From contig JAZGTH010000068.1 in the NCBI GenBank assembly GCA_036877525.1, positions 3,924,001-3,988,000 on the forward strand: a stretch of 64,000 nucleotides of DNA. The letters run 5' to 3'. The notes under the pieces were generated by a model that was given only the letters and a program-made list of their open reading frames with translations, was not told the origin of the DNA and did not search any database. Every line of letters begins with the position of its first letter. Position 1 is the stretch's first letter. The stretch comes from Chromobotia macracanthus. Taxonomy: Eukaryota > Chordata > Actinopteri > Cypriniformes > Botiidae. Positions 35,307-47,991 of this stretch are shown here, piece by piece. Made by a program: the position numbers and the translations under genes.

Positions 35307-36119
35307 AAGCTCTGATTGGCTAACAGATGTCACATTGATGTTTAAAAAAGTGTTAACATGTTAAGTGTTAAATGTTAAAAACATTTGTTCACAGTAAAGT
35401 GTCTCACATTTTCTCTATACCTCACAGCCCACACTTTAGTGTGCATGTGTCTTTAAGCTTTCTCTGCAACAAAGAAACTAGTTCACAAATACTACAACCA
35501 ATAACCTTCAATGCCTGTCACTTTAAAAGTCAGATTTTACCCTCTTAGGCTTCTTATAAAGATACTACACCTCACCAGACAATCTTGCTCCCTGGCCTTG
35601 TAGGGAAAAGGTCTTCACGAGAAAGCAGATATATCAGACTCTCCTCTCTGAGGTGTCAGCTGAAAGGCAAGACTATGACTTAAGTCTTGTTATATTTTAT
35701 GTGTACGGGGTGTGTGACTTTTCTCATCAGCGTACTTGTCAGGGAGCTTAAGAAGGGGCCTAATTTATCTGACATAGATCAAACCATTCCTAATGCATCT
35801 GACAGCCGTTTTGATGAGGTCTCTGCAACGTGAGACCAATAGGTTCTTGTACAACAGAGCTGTTTAATTGACCTTCTTCCTCCCATGTGTTTTTCTGAGC
35901 TGACAGAGAAACACTTATCACAGGCCTGAGTTTTGAAGATGAAGTTACAAGATCAGACTTGGAGGTGAATTAAGAGACTTGGGGATGTTAACCTTTTCTT
36001 GTATACCTGTATATTGAACAAATGACACGCGGTAGAAGAAATCTCTCTCTGCCTCTTTTTTCTGCCACTTTCATGTCATTCCAAACTTGTATGCTTTCAA
36101 TATCTGATTTTTAAGCAGA
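35307..36119. other. Gene-free stretch
   Basis: Unique DNA without recognised features. Confidence 0.4.
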
Positions 36120-36330
36120 TATTTTGAACTTTCCCACTGCCCTTTGTTATACACCTATCTGTGCAGGCAGAGAGAGGTCGCTGTACAATACTATAGATCC
36201 AGTAAACAAACAAACAAGAAGCAGGGAAACGCATTTGCTCCAAAGAACAAACTTGAATGGGTGGTATATGCGGGGCGGAGACTGGCATGCAAATTCTGCT
36301 CCCCAGTTCCTATTGGCGCTTATTTTTAAG
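36120..36330 (-). promoter_or_regulatory. Promoter-like motif cluster
   Basis: On the minus strand, in order, are a CCAAT box (36316-36312), a perfect octamer ATTTGCAT (36294-36287), a GC box (36278-36271) and a TATA-like ATATA (36269-36265). This spacing resembles histone-type or other octamer-driven promoters. Overlapping frames downstream (36147-36341 and 36097-36288, -) are short and unconvincing. It may also be an old LTR or enhancer. Confidence 0.3.
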
Positions 36331-36601
36331 CCCATTTTCATTTGAATTTTTAATAAGAAGCAGAGTCATCCCAAGGTCGAACCTCTAGTGTCACTACATC
36401 AGCACAATATCACGTAAATGACAGAAAGGGAAATGAAAATTTTAACTTGTTGTATTTCTCAGCTGTAATTTTAGAGATTCAGTTGGAATGTTCTCACTAA
36501 TATAAATTAATCTGCCAGGTCACAGGAATAAAAGAATGAAATGTAATAACATGGTGTTCCTCCCTACAGTTAAAAAGAATAATTAAAAAAATGATTAACT
36601 C

Positions 36602-36692
36602 ATTAAAAATTCTGTCATCACCTACTCATCCTCCATGGAAACAGAAGGTGAATAGAGGACACTTCATTTTTAGAGAAAACCGTCCCTTTAAC
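36602..36692 (+). mobile_element. Short internally deleted TTAA-type MITE
   Basis: AAAAATTCTGTCATCACCTA matches the 5' side, and CATTTTTAGAGAAAACCGTC then CCTTTAA the 3' side, of the common cyprinid MITE whose ends read TTAAAGGG..CCCTTTAA. The left terminal repeat is lost and only about 90 bases remain. Confidence 0.55.
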
Positions 36693-37639
36693 AAAATTAA
36701 TGTATGTGACTAGGGTTGAAACGGCTATTTCTGAACCACTAAATGGCCAGTAAATGCACTAATAGTAAACATGCGGAGCAAGAAGGAAGTTCAATGACCT
36801 TTAACCCTCAAGGTCCCCCATAAGCACTTCATCAGCTCTCCAACACACACGTGCCTTCATCCAGCGGTAAGCAGTCCTTGGGTGATTAATCTACCGTGGC
36901 CATACATGTAGGTATAAAGGTAGGAGTAGATTAATGGGTCAAGGAAAGGGCCTTTCAGGAGATTTCACACTTGGATATTTTATCTTTACATTTATCTGCT
37001 TTTAACGTTTTAACACTTGCTCTGTCCAGAACAAGGTACCTTGAAACATGACTACTGCTGTCTTAAAGCTTTTAAAAAGACTGATATGCAGTACATATAA
37101 CATATTGCTAAAACACAAGGTTTCATGGCCATTTCTTATCTGTCCTGTCAATGTGATGTAAAACAGAAGTCAGAGGGTCTTTTGACTTTTTGTCTTATAA
37201 TTTCAGCATATGAGGTAAAGATCGGGACGAGATGAAGTCATTGTTAAGTGATTGAACCAGAGGAGGTCCTACCTGGCCAGAATTCACAAACACTGGCAAT
37301 TTATGACTCCCTCAGCAAACACAGTGAGGCAAGAGGTGGATATTTCCCTATGACCTCCATTTAAGTTAATGAGCTTCACTATCTGTGTATGGTCTGCATG
37401 ACCTCCTCTTTAACACTATTTTGCTGTTTTTATACTCCAGGCAATTTAAGAAGAACCTCAATTAATAAGTGTAAAAGCATTGCCTAATAAACCATGAGGT
37501 ATTATTGCACTTTTTTAAATCACACAATTGTCAGCGCCCACTGGTGGTCTCTGCTCATCTGCATTTACTGTATAGCCCTACCCAATCTAAAATCTCATTG
37601 GTGTAAAATCCCACTCCAGTGTATGTAAAAGTGCATGGA
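36693..37639. other. Gene-free stretch
   Basis: Unique DNA; no recognised gene or repeat. Confidence 0.45.
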
Positions 37640-38268
37640 TCCATCATAAAAGCAACCCATATGACTGCAGTAGTTTAATATATGTCTTCTGAAACTAAAC
37701 AATATGTTTGTAAGATAAATATTTTGAGCTTATTTAGCGATCGTTACGTCACATATCTATGTAAACAAAAAGCAGTAAACGTCGATAACACTGCATCTCA
37801 TTGACTGTCACGTTTTGTGACTGCGTGTTTCATCAAAACACATGGTGCCTAGTCACAAGACACCAAAGAACCAGTGAGATTTGAAGTTATTGACACGAAG
37901 CTGACGTGTTGCCATGTTTGGTGTATTAATTCATACAGATACGTTTACTTTCCAAAGTGACGTTTCAGTTGCTAAATACAAAAAACATTAATTAACATCA
38001 TTCATCGACATTCATCTTTTTTTTCAGAAACATATAATTTTACTTCGGAAGACATTAATTCACTGGAGTCATTTGATTACTGTAATGATAGATGGATGCG
38101 CTTTTTGGAACTTCAAAATTTCAAACCCTGATCAATGTCATTATAAAGCTGAGACAAGCCAAGATATTATTTAATAGAACTCTGATTGTGTTCGGCTGAA
38201 GAATGAAGGTCATAAACATCTGGGATGGCATGAGGATGAGTAAATTATGAGAGAATTTTCATTCTGTG
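37640..38268 (+). mobile_element. Long MITE-like element, 5' truncated
   Basis: TCCATCATAAAAGCAACCCA, then ACTGCAGTAGTTTAATATAT and GTCTTCTGAA, open it. The 3' part contains CTTTTTGGAACTTCAAAATT, AAAGCTGAGACA and CATCTGGGATGGCATGAGG, then ATGAGTAAATTATGAGAGAA. This order matches a longer cyprinid non-autonomous element related to the TTAAAGGGATAGTTCACCC MITEs. The outer left arm and the final CCCTTTAA end are missing. No transposase frame. Confidence 0.65.
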
Positions 38269-38759
38269 TTTTCCTTTCAAACATTGATAAAAGCAAAAGC
38301 CCAATAAAAAATTGTTGGAAAGTCTTTCTCTGCCAGATAAGTGTGTCATGCAGTTTTTCTATGTGAAATCAATGACAAAAATCATTGGAATGCTGTCTTA
38401 GAATGTAGTAGCCTGTGATAAATATATATATAAAACTGTAAATTCCTGCTTATTATAATGTTACTTATCAAATAAAAATATAAGATAAAAATTTTTATTA
38501 TGTGGACAAGTTAGTTATAGCTGAAGTATTAAAGTTAGTAAGAGGTAAACTATGCCTCTAACTAAAATGACAGAACGGCACGATTGTTCAATTAGAATGA
38601 AGTATTTCAGACAGTCGTGATATTTATATATATTTTTTTGACTAGTAACATACATTAGCACACGCACAAACAAATGCACAATATACAGAGCATAGAAAGA
38701 AAGCAATAAACAACACAAAGAAAGCAATATTTACAAACAGCCATTTTCAATGAGCTAAC
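38269..38759. other. AT-rich gene-free stretch
   Basis: Very AT-rich with short TA tracts near 38423-38433 and 38622-38633. No recognised feature. Confidence 0.45.
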
Positions 38760-39270
38760 AATGACCTGCTCGCACGAAGCCTGAGGCCAAGTGTAGCCGT
38801 TTACTGTAATTTACCGCACAGCTTAACTGTGCTCATCCATGATATTAAAAAATGTTAACATGCCAATTAAGCTGATGGCATTTTAAGCACAGTTTATACG
38901 AATTATACACATGACCCCAAGTTACTCGTGAATATGGAAAACAAAAGTCAACTGCTCAAAAAAACAACTATTTAAAAAACAAACATATTAACCTATGCAT
39001 ATCCCAGAATGCACTCGGTGCAAGTGTGGCCCTGTTTTGAGGCCCAGAAGGGCGATGTTTAAACAGTGGCACGCACACGCAGACGAAAAGTCGGCCGCAC
39101 CCCCCCTTTGTCAGCTGTCGACCCCATTAGCAGTTTGGGGTCTGGGTAAATTATGCAGAAGCTTAAATTCATTTTTAAATTTTAATTGTGGGCTGTCTGG
39201 AGACGTGCATTAAGGGAATCCTCCTAAGTGATTCTTAGCATCCTAGGCTACATTTAACTGCTCATTACGG
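38760..39270. promoter_or_regulatory. Candidate conserved non-coding element
   Basis: A block of complex unique sequence with CCAATTAA (38863-38870), TAAATTATGCAGAAGC, TTTAATTGTGGGCTGTC and CAGCTGTCGACC motifs. Frames across it are short and featureless. Among the strongest CNE-like stretches here by composition and motif density. Confidence 0.35.
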
Positions 39271-41631
39271 AGGTTCGGAAAGTGGATGTGTGAGAGAGAC
39301 AGCAAGGGAGAGAGAGACTTGGAAACATGAATGGGAGGGGCCATCGCCTCCTCACTTACACTTACATTCACATGAGACATCGGCGTCGATGCTGGACGGA
39401 GGTCGTCTGAAGCTCGGTGCTGATGCGACCATCGAAGTGACAACAGAAATCACATTACTTCCAGCTTGGACCGTGACACAACACAAAATAGGAAGCTAGT
39501 TTTGACAGCTAGTTTGTGATTTAAGATGCATGCTGATTTGTTTACACTAGCTATTGTGCGTTTATTTATTGTTAATCCACTGCTTAAGTTTAGGTCATAT
39601 GATGCCCGTTATATGATGTGTTTAAAAGCTTGTTTACGCATTAAATATTGATTATGTATTGCATTAAAATATGCCTTAAAATACAGTTTCTGGCATAGAT
39701 TTCTGTTTTCTGCAAATATATGCAAGGCACAGAATTTACTTTTAAAGTGTTGCCATCTACCAGCCAACTAACAGATAAATGACCAAATTCACCAGTGACT
39801 TAATTATAAACAGTTTACGGTCACAACAAGCACAATATACACCAGATTCACCAAACCCCTCTGCCACTTCCTTCCAGGGTTGGTCCCTCCAGTCCGATCA
39901 TAAAAACTGGGTGTTGGTTGGCGTCTGCACTAGAATTTTGCATAAAGGCGATCTGATTGGCTGATGACTGCATTGGCACTTGAAAAGTTTGTTTTGAAAA
40001 TTAAAAAAAATTTCAACTTCTGCCGCATGCAGCACCAGTGATACCACTGACCCACAATTCAGTTTGGCAACACATGACATCACTCATTCAAAGAGAATAA
40101 GAGGCATTAACGCAAATGCCCCATGTGAATGTACCGTCGAGAACCTTTGAATGGAGTCCTATGACAAGCGATGGCCCCTCAGTGGATGGCAGCAAGTGAC
40201 CCACTTTACCCTCAGCGGCTGCAGCTCTAGGGGGTAAAATTATCTGCTGAGTTACTGTGAACAGGAAGAGCTTCGTGTTGCAATCCTCAGCAATTAACCC
40301 ACATTTAGCAACCATGAAATCATCTACCATCAGGCTTACGTTTCTCTGCTACTTTGAGTTTCACAAGCACATTTTCCAAAAAGGATACTCCAGTAAAATG
40401 CTGAATTAAATGTAATGCTAAAAATGCCAAAATACAAGGGCATTCTATATCAGTCATTAATTAAAGTATTACAACTGCAGGTCACTGTTCTCACCTCAAC
40501 TCGGCTGAGTCTTTAAAGAAATATGAGGAGGATATTGGCCAGCTGTGCTTAGGGCTGGCGGTGAGACAGTATATACCGTGAGATGACAGAGAGGTCGATA
40601 GACATTCTGTGGTACTGTTTATAACATGGTAGACATACTTTGCAAATCATATTTTTTAAATATGCTATAAATTAAACAGTAATTAAACAAATATATATAT
40701 AGCATCACAAATATATAAATATATATTTAAAAGATAAATATATATAGCATCACAAGCATTTAAAATGACTCAAATACATTTTGGTCATATACGTTGCCCC
40801 AAGCTATGCTCCGCCCCTGCCAAACACAATAGCATACAGTGCTTTGCCCATTTTCGGCATTTTTCACCTCTGTCCTTTTCTGTCACCCAGCCCACATAAA
40901 TCAGCTTTGGCTGTATTTGGATTACATTCACCGTACTTATTTCTGTCAAACCCGTCAGTAAGCATTATGTTATCATTTTATAAATCTACATACCAATGAC
41001 CTCAAATCTACTTAGGTATAAACAAGGAGCAACACTAACTAAGACATCCAAGGAATTGAAATGCAAATTCAAGGGGCTGGACCAAGGGGCTTGTTTGCCC
41101 TCAAAGCAGCCCACATTAAACAGCTCATCTGGCAGAATCAGGCGTTGCGAGCCAAAGTAGGTTTAATCCTTTATTAGTTTAGCTATGCATGAATAGGTGC
41201 GCAGTCACTGGTGCCAACAGCACCGACCGCACTGCAGATACTGACTGACACTCAAAACGTTATTGGTTGATTTACATTCTGACTATATCGTCCGTTTATT
41301 ACACAAGAAAATGTTCATATCATCAAATATTCGCTGCTGTGGCAGAGTAATTTCCACTACCCAAGGTCAAGATTAAATATTATTGGGCATAAAGATGAAT
41401 AAAGACTTGGCTATTCTTCTTACAATAAAGGGCCATGTCAGAGCAAATTCAACTCTTTCATTTCAAGGGATACATTGTGAGATGAACTAATTGTTAAAGT
41501 AATGGAAAAAAGTAAAACTCTGTAGAGGTCCAGAGGTCACTGAAGTCTTTATAATGAGCTGCAGCTGTTGACTACATAAGCAGACCTTGTACAATGTCCT
41601 TCATAGATTATATATGTATATACTCTTACAT
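39271..41631. other. Gene-free stretch with AT repeat
   Basis: Short opposing frames only. At 40689-40755 the phrase AAATATATATAGCATCACAA occurs twice, 47 bases apart, within TA-rich DNA. No gene. Confidence 0.45.
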
Positions 41632-41975
41632 ATACACTCTCAAAAAAGGTTCCAGTTTCAAACACAAAAGGTTCAGCTGTGTTAAAGGGATAGTTCACCC
41701 AAAAATAAAAACGTTGTCAACATTTACTCACCCCAGATGTCTTTCAACCCTGTATTATTTTATTTTATTGTTGAATCTTAGGCAGAATGTCTGCGTCATC
41801 TTTTTGTATTTCATTTAAAATATACCAATGATAATACAAAATCAGGGCGGCATAAAGGTGAGTACATTATAACAGAATTTTCATTTTTGCATGATCAATT
41901 GCTTTAAGTTCCACAAAGAACAATTATGTAGTTTTTTTAAAAAACCCTAAAACCCTAATCTGAAGAACCCATAGC
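41632..41975. mobile_element. AAAGGTTC-type MITE split by an inserted MITE
   Basis: The left part (41632-41681) begins ACACTCTCAAAAAAGGTTCC. The right part resumes after the insertion with GTTCCACAAAGAACA (from 41908) and ends near CTGAAGAACCC. Together they look like one AAAGGTTCT-type MITE, of the kind seen at 22572-22712. It was interrupted by the element at 41682-41907. Confidence 0.55.
41682..41907 (+). mobile_element. TTAA-flanked MITE, complete
   Basis: It opens TTAAAGGGATAGTTCACCC, continues AACATTTACTCACCCC and closes with TTATAACAGAATTTTCATTT then CTTTAA. TTAA occurs at both edges (41682-41685 and 41904-41907), consistent with a TTAA target duplication. The element is 226 bp and non-coding. 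It is the common cyprinid MITE sometimes linked to Angel-type elements, although I cannot confirm the name here. Confidence 0.8.
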
Positions 41976-43021
41976 GTAACGTCTATCCCCACCTGAACGC
42001 ACAACAATAAAACACAGAAAACAGGATGTTGTAGAAACAGAAAATGAAGAACATTTCTCTTAGATAACTATCAATCGAACAGATGCTTCTTGACATGTGT
42101 GACAATAAACAAAACGAAATGTTAACTTTACCCTGTGAACGTCCCCATATTTGCCGCTGAGGTAAAACAGTGGGGGTTAAAAGCATTAAGGTAATATATA
42201 TGCTGAGCAGCAGCTATCAGGGTCTTTCACAGGAACAAGACCATGGCACAGCAGGTTGTTATTGCTCTGAATCAATCTCCTCTTCTCTGATTAACACAGC
42301 GTTTAGTGCGCAAAACAGGTGGCGGCGTTTATGAACACGAGACAATCAAGGCCTTGGAGGATAAAACCAAATGGCTGTTCATGCTTGATGAGGTTAAACT
42401 CAACAGCCTACATGAAAATTGCATAGATCAGAAGCGCACTTGAACCAGACTGGCTCTTTTAGGGGCCAATTTGTTCGTTCTTGTTGGGGAAACATTTTTG
42501 TTAAAGGAAAGTCAATAGAATAATCAAGCTGTGAGTAATGTTTTTCCGGGAAACGATCACTTGGGAAAGTTGAACATCCGCCACTTTGTTCAAAGACTTG
42601 GCAGTTTCTGTCTGACTTGTTGTTGATATTCACTTGGTGCAGGCGGCTCTGTGTTGCGAATTTCATGGACTGGATCCAATGAATACAAATACCAAATGAT
42701 GTAACGCTGATGGATAAACTAAAAGCATATGAATAATAAAAAAAAACACTTGACATACTAAAGAAAATGTGAGTGTGGTGCTTGCCTGTTCAAAACCCCT
42801 GCCACAACAGTAGGGAGGTTGTTGTCAGTGCGTCTATATGTGGTTTCCAGGGTGATGTGGGTAGTCAAAAGAGTCAATCTCTATTACCGTATATCCTAAT
42901 CCCCAGATGGAAAGAATCCCTTGTCCAATGTAAGTCTGTGGGATCTGTTCACCAGTTCCATCATCTACAAGGTGAAAATCATAACTCTGCTCATAATCTC
43001 TCCTCACAAAGCAGCATGAGG
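41976..43021. other. Gene-free stretch
   Basis: The 118-codon minus frame at 42400-42756 shows no domain or membrane pattern of note. No repeat recognised. Confidence 0.4.
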
Positions 43022-43047
43022 TATCATTTACATTACTGTAAATGATA
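43022..43047. other. Perfect 11 bp hairpin
   Basis: TATCATTTACA (43022-43032) pairs perfectly with TGTAAATGATA (43037-43047) over a 4-base loop. Confidence 0.55.
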
Positions 43048-43539
43048 AACACTGTGGAATGAGCTACAGTTACAAACTTTGCTTGTGGGGGATGGGGCAG
43101 TACATAAACGGTGAGACATCTTGCAATTGCTGTCTCCACCTTGCATGTTTAGTGGTTCGGATAGAAAACTTCCAATTAGTGCTGTACACATGACTGTATG
43201 TACAGCATCTGTTCAGTGTTGACATTGGTGAAACACAGAGGACAGGAAATAACGGTAGCCACTACCACACAGTGAATGCTGACAGTGAAATGACGGGGAT
43301 TAAGGTAGGATGTGTGTGGTGTGGGCGTGAGGCAGCTCTTCTTGTGCTGGCTGGGGCCACTTCAGGTACCACTAATGAACTCTGCCAGCCACACATGACT
43401 GCAGCAACTGAAGAGCTTTTAGTTTCCAAGGTGAAGCTGTAGGCATGCAAGTCCGACATAGAAGTATCTCCTGATCTTCAAAGACAAAGGTCTGCCAACT
43501 CCCTCAAGAGCTTCATGATGACACAGAGCCTTGACAGTC
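43048..43539. other. Gene-free stretch
   Basis: No gene or repeat recognised. Confidence 0.4.
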
Positions 43540-43544
43540 TTTAC

Positions 43545-43680
43545 CCTTTTCCACCGACATGGTGCTGGAGCTAATATTAGAAGCTTGGTAGGTGCTTAAA
43601 TGAGGGATCTATGAAATTCTCTCAGCAAATCGAGTCGGTGTAACACTACATTTATGCTTGCTGTAAACTGAGCACAAATC
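43545..43680 (+). repeat. Possible DNA-transposon remnant
   Basis: CTTTTCCACCGACATGGTGC, then TGGAGCTAATATTAGAAGCT and GGTGCTTAAAT, resembles fish MITEs that begin with a TTTTCCACTGACATGGTGCC-like stretch. No inverted end is clear, so confidence is limited. Confidence 0.35.
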
Positions 43681-45999
43681 CCACACCACATTCTCTTTTT
43701 TGTTAGGTGTACATGTATTCATTACATTAGTGGAGCTGACTTCAGAATGTTATGGGTGGTATGGGGAAATTGGAGTCACTCCACTTCACTCACACACTGC
43801 AGTCTAGTATGTGTGTTGCATGACAACATGCAAAGCTTGATGTTTGTGCTTTTTTGGAGCTATTTTTGTTCCTCTTTTAGGTGACAGCGTAGAGCCAATT
43901 GTCTCCAGTCAATAACTTTTGGAAATGTGCAGAAAGGTTCCAGAATGGGTTCCTGCAGCACAACTATCAATGCAATATCAAAGGGTTTTTGAGGGCCTGG
44001 GTCCTGGGAACGAAACATCTGTTCCATTACAAACAGCTTTAATTGAGGGCCCTTAATTAGACATGTGACTCATGTAAGATAAGAGAAACTGGAGAATAAA
44101 ATCCCATTCCTAACTAACATACATACAAATAACTGATATCTGATACCAAAAAATCTGATAATCCCCAAGCATGCATACTGAAGCGAACTATACGATATGA
44201 GAACTATATGTTATTTACATTTTCCAGCAGTTGTATTTAAATAGATAAGTGTGCATGGATCAATGTGCAGTAGAGGAATATGGAAATGGAAGCATTCTTT
44301 TCTAGTTTTTCTCCTTTTCATAATAAAACACAGGCATAATGGCTCATTGTAGCACCATAAGGGAAGAAGGATGTATCTGGCTGGTGCTTTTATCACCTAC
44401 AAGCTTTTCTGCATGGATACAGTAATTTGCTACACAGTGTTTCTAAAACCAGTGTTCCTTTGTCTACAGACCAATCACATGCCTGCTGTGTCTCTACTCT
44501 TCAGCACTGCTAATAATGTGATAATACAAATCATAGTTGCCAAAGTTGGCATCAAAAGAAAATGTATTATAATTGCAGTTTGTGAAAAAATGTCTTTTTC
44601 TTTGATTACTGAAACATGATTCTTGTTGGAAAGAAGAGCAAGAACATTCTTCTTCCATGAAAAGTAGCACCTGCATGCATGAGATGTTGTTAAGCTTGAA
44701 AATGATGCTGGTTTTCTGTGTTTTTTTCATGACGCGTGTAATTCTGGGTATAGCCATGCACGTGTTGTGTATGTGTCTTCTTGTGTCATTTTTTTGCGCA
44801 TGTGTTGGCAGGTCTCACGCTTCAACTTTTTCAGAGACAGAAATCCTGTTAAGGGGCCCAGTGGCTTAGCGCAGCCAAAGAACTAAAGTTTCAGAGCACA
44901 CAGCTTGCTTTGAAACACTGCTATGCAAAATCAATGACCACAAAAGTCTACCTCAGTTCCCTTTTCTATTTCTCATGTTACAAGCTTTCTGGTAGAAGCT
45001 AATGTGTACAGCTTGAAATAAGCTGACCTGATTCAAATGAAACAAATGTATTAATTGTACTTACAGATAACGCTGTATGTATATTCGTTTCTGCCGAGGG
45101 GGGCTAATTTACTCATTAATTTTCAGGATGCAGATATATTTACATTTACAAAATTTACTTTATTTTTGTTTTGAGCCCAGTGAGTTTTCATCATAAATGC
45201 TGACATCATCAAGGTTCCTCTTATTGATCAATAAGAATGGATATTTACGCAAGCAAAAATTATCCTGAGAAGCTTGGAAGCAAAAAGGGGAAGAAATAAC
45301 AGTTGCCTTCTGTATTAATAACCAGTCCTTATCAGAGGTTATCGATTAGATAGTATCATTTTAGTGCGTCATCAAGTGTGCTTGTGGTAAAGGTGGTCTG
45401 AGTGACCGGTGAGAGATTTTCTGTATAAAGGAGAACAAATACCAGACAAAAAGCTCATAGGATTTTTCACTGGTCAAATAAATATTGATTTTACATACCA
45501 ACCTCCCTAGAAACATTCATTTTTACTTTATGTGGCATGTATGCATTCATTGCTATATTAAGAAATACTCTATAGGTACATCAGTATAATCTGTTGTACC
45601 TATATATACCTATACAGTTAATTAGAAACACATGCCTGTTTTTACAAACGATTGATTAAAACTGCAGTCATATTCTACTGACTAAAAAACAATAATTAAC
45701 AATCAATTGAAAAAAACTGAAACACAGCAGAGGAGGATGAGTATTGCACCAATGAAAACATCTAAAAGTGGATGAGGATGTTATTTAACCTGCTTCATAT
45801 CTCAAATTATGGTCAAATATTGGAGCAGGACATTCATGACTGCACATCATCTGTAATTAGGAAACATGCTACAGTACGCTGTCATACTGTGATTAATACA
45901 GAGCTATGCAGAAGACATGCTTTTGCTTAATTGACATGCAAAGAAGATCCTTTCTTATCTCAACCTTCAAATCCACAGACAGAGTTTTAATTCGTAGCT
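43681..45999. other. Gene-free stretch
   Basis: About 2.3 kb of AT-rich unique DNA. Opposing frames at 44371-44619 (+) and 44494-44757 (-) overlap and are featureless. Confidence 0.45.
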
Positions 46000-46012
46000 A
46001 AGCATAAATACA

Positions 46013-46025
46013 GTTGCATGGCAAC
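46013..46025. promoter_or_regulatory. RFX X-box
   Basis: GTTGCATGGCAAC is a perfect palindromic X-box of the kind bound by RFX factors. An octamer-like ATGCAAAG lies upstream at about 45937. The block 45880-46050 could be an enhancer, but target and function are unknown. Confidence 0.4.
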
Positions 46026-46199
46026 CTGCAATTATGTCTGCCAGCCAGAAAAAACTAGCAAATATATCCAGATTATTATCTTAGTTTTCAGTTTTCTGTT
46101 ATAGTCATACACCTGAAGCAATTAAGACAATTTCATACCAACTGTTGTACAGACAAACCAAAACGAAGAGATCAAGATACATATAAACATGGCTGCATG

Positions 46200-46530
46200 T
46201 CTCAGATGACAGAGAGCAGTAATGGACCTTCTGGAGGAAGAGCCTCTGTATGGGTCTGGCCACCTGCCCAGTGGGGTTAAAATGCTTGAGAGAGGGCAGG
46301 GTGTCCAGATGACGGTGGGGCCTGCTACTTTTCATAAAGACAGAAGCATGGAAATTGCAATTTGTGATACAAGCCCTGAGAATGGCATGAGAGCTATGTC
46401 TACAGGCCCTGTGAAATCCTATAGATCTTTTCTCATCCTGCTTTTCAAACATTCAATTCGTCAGGCTTTAAGAATTGATTGTTTAGTCCTAAACGCTTCC
46501 AGAATCCATCACCAATATCTGCATTAGCTC
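46200..46530. other. GC-richer block open on both strands
   Basis: A 101-codon plus frame (46222-46527) and a 115-codon minus frame (46105-46452) overlap. Composition is richer in GC than the flanks. Neither product shows a domain I recognise. It may be the remnant of a mobile element or exapted sequence. Confidence 0.3.
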
Positions 46531-47991
46531 AGGGTTAGCAAACACACACTTTACCACCCAGCGGCACGTCAAACATGTCTTACTATTTTACAGCTCGTCT
46601 CTTTATCTTTAGGGCTTTTGAGGGCTTATGCCCACACTGACCTATTTCTTAACACTTTCTGCACACATTATATGGCACACAATTCCTTCAGATTTAAAAT
46701 TCCTCCTTCAACTCAAAAGGATATCCCATACCATTTATTTTTAAAAGCTGGATCTTATAGCTGATGTGCAGATTGCTGTTTACAGCGAGTACATACAAGT
46801 TTAAATATATGCATGAGTCAAGCTGAATTAGTATTAGCTGAACCTAAGGTGGGTTTGGTATAAGATATTTTGTATTTATTTCAAGTGTTAATTTGTTGGG
46901 CCAGAATTTGAGATGAAACAAGGAGGAAGCAATGAAACTAATTAAGAAATACACAAATGTAATTTATATATCATTTCAAGAGACAATGATTTGTTGCATC
47001 ACTAATGTAATGTATTACGCCACTTCCGGTGTTACTGTTTGAGCAATGTGATGACAGACTTTGGGTGAACATAGATCGAAAGCTTTAAACATCCATTACC
47101 AGTAACATAGTTTGATGTCATTAAATCAGATATGATAAAATATGTAAAAAAAATGCAAAAGTGGAAAATTTGTAATCATCATTACTCATCATTACATCCA
47201 ACAGCCATTATTAAAATCATCTGGTTCGGGAGGGGTTGTCAAATAAAATATGATAAAAAATGCAGAAGTGAAATGCTTAATTATCGGCTGTATATGTCAT
47301 TGCCCTCTGTGAACTCCATTACAAGTATTGCTGTGAAGAGGCTGCCACGTTATATATCAGCTTCACATTATGTTATCTGTTATGGCAACAGATGCCATAA
47401 CTTTTATTATATTTATTACTTTTAGTCTGTGGATTTAATTTAATCTTGAGATATGGTATAATTAAGCCAATTTAAACATAAACCTGGTATGTCATGTCTT
47501 ATGTTGCAATGTGCTGTAACAACGGCTCACTCCTCCCAGTTTTAATTTGCATTAAATGCGCTCTTTTGATAGCTGCCAAAAACAAATACCTTATTCCAAA
47601 TGAATGTTGAACCATTACATTTATTGTTTTACAATTTGAAACTTCACACCCTCACTTCTTTTTGTGAATACTCTCTCTAAAGAGGCACTTTGTTTCATAT
47701 TCAGCATTTCTAAAAATACCCCTTAATATCTTAATAGCTTATTTTTGTCATTACTCATCTAAAATGTGATTTATTATCAGTTCATTTTAGTGTACAGTAC
47801 ATGAGCATCAGGCTGCCAGCTGTCATAGTATCTACTTCTAATATAACCTCAGATCATCTTCATCCCCCCACATGACATGTTATATAAAACAAAGTCTCTT
47901 ATAAGACACTCAACATTTTTACCTTTTCATGTGCACCTTCAACCCTTATAAATCTGACAGGATATATAGGTTTTTGCTCACTTACAGATAA
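46531..47991. other. Gene-free stretch
   Basis: AT-rich unique DNA, no gene recognised. Confidence 0.45.

Noticed and set aside
41941..41960. Interstitial telomere array
   Set aside because: Only two CCCTAA-like units occur, inside a MITE remnant.
42400..42756. 118-codon frame (-)
   Set aside because: Featureless product in AT-rich sequence; no exon signals.
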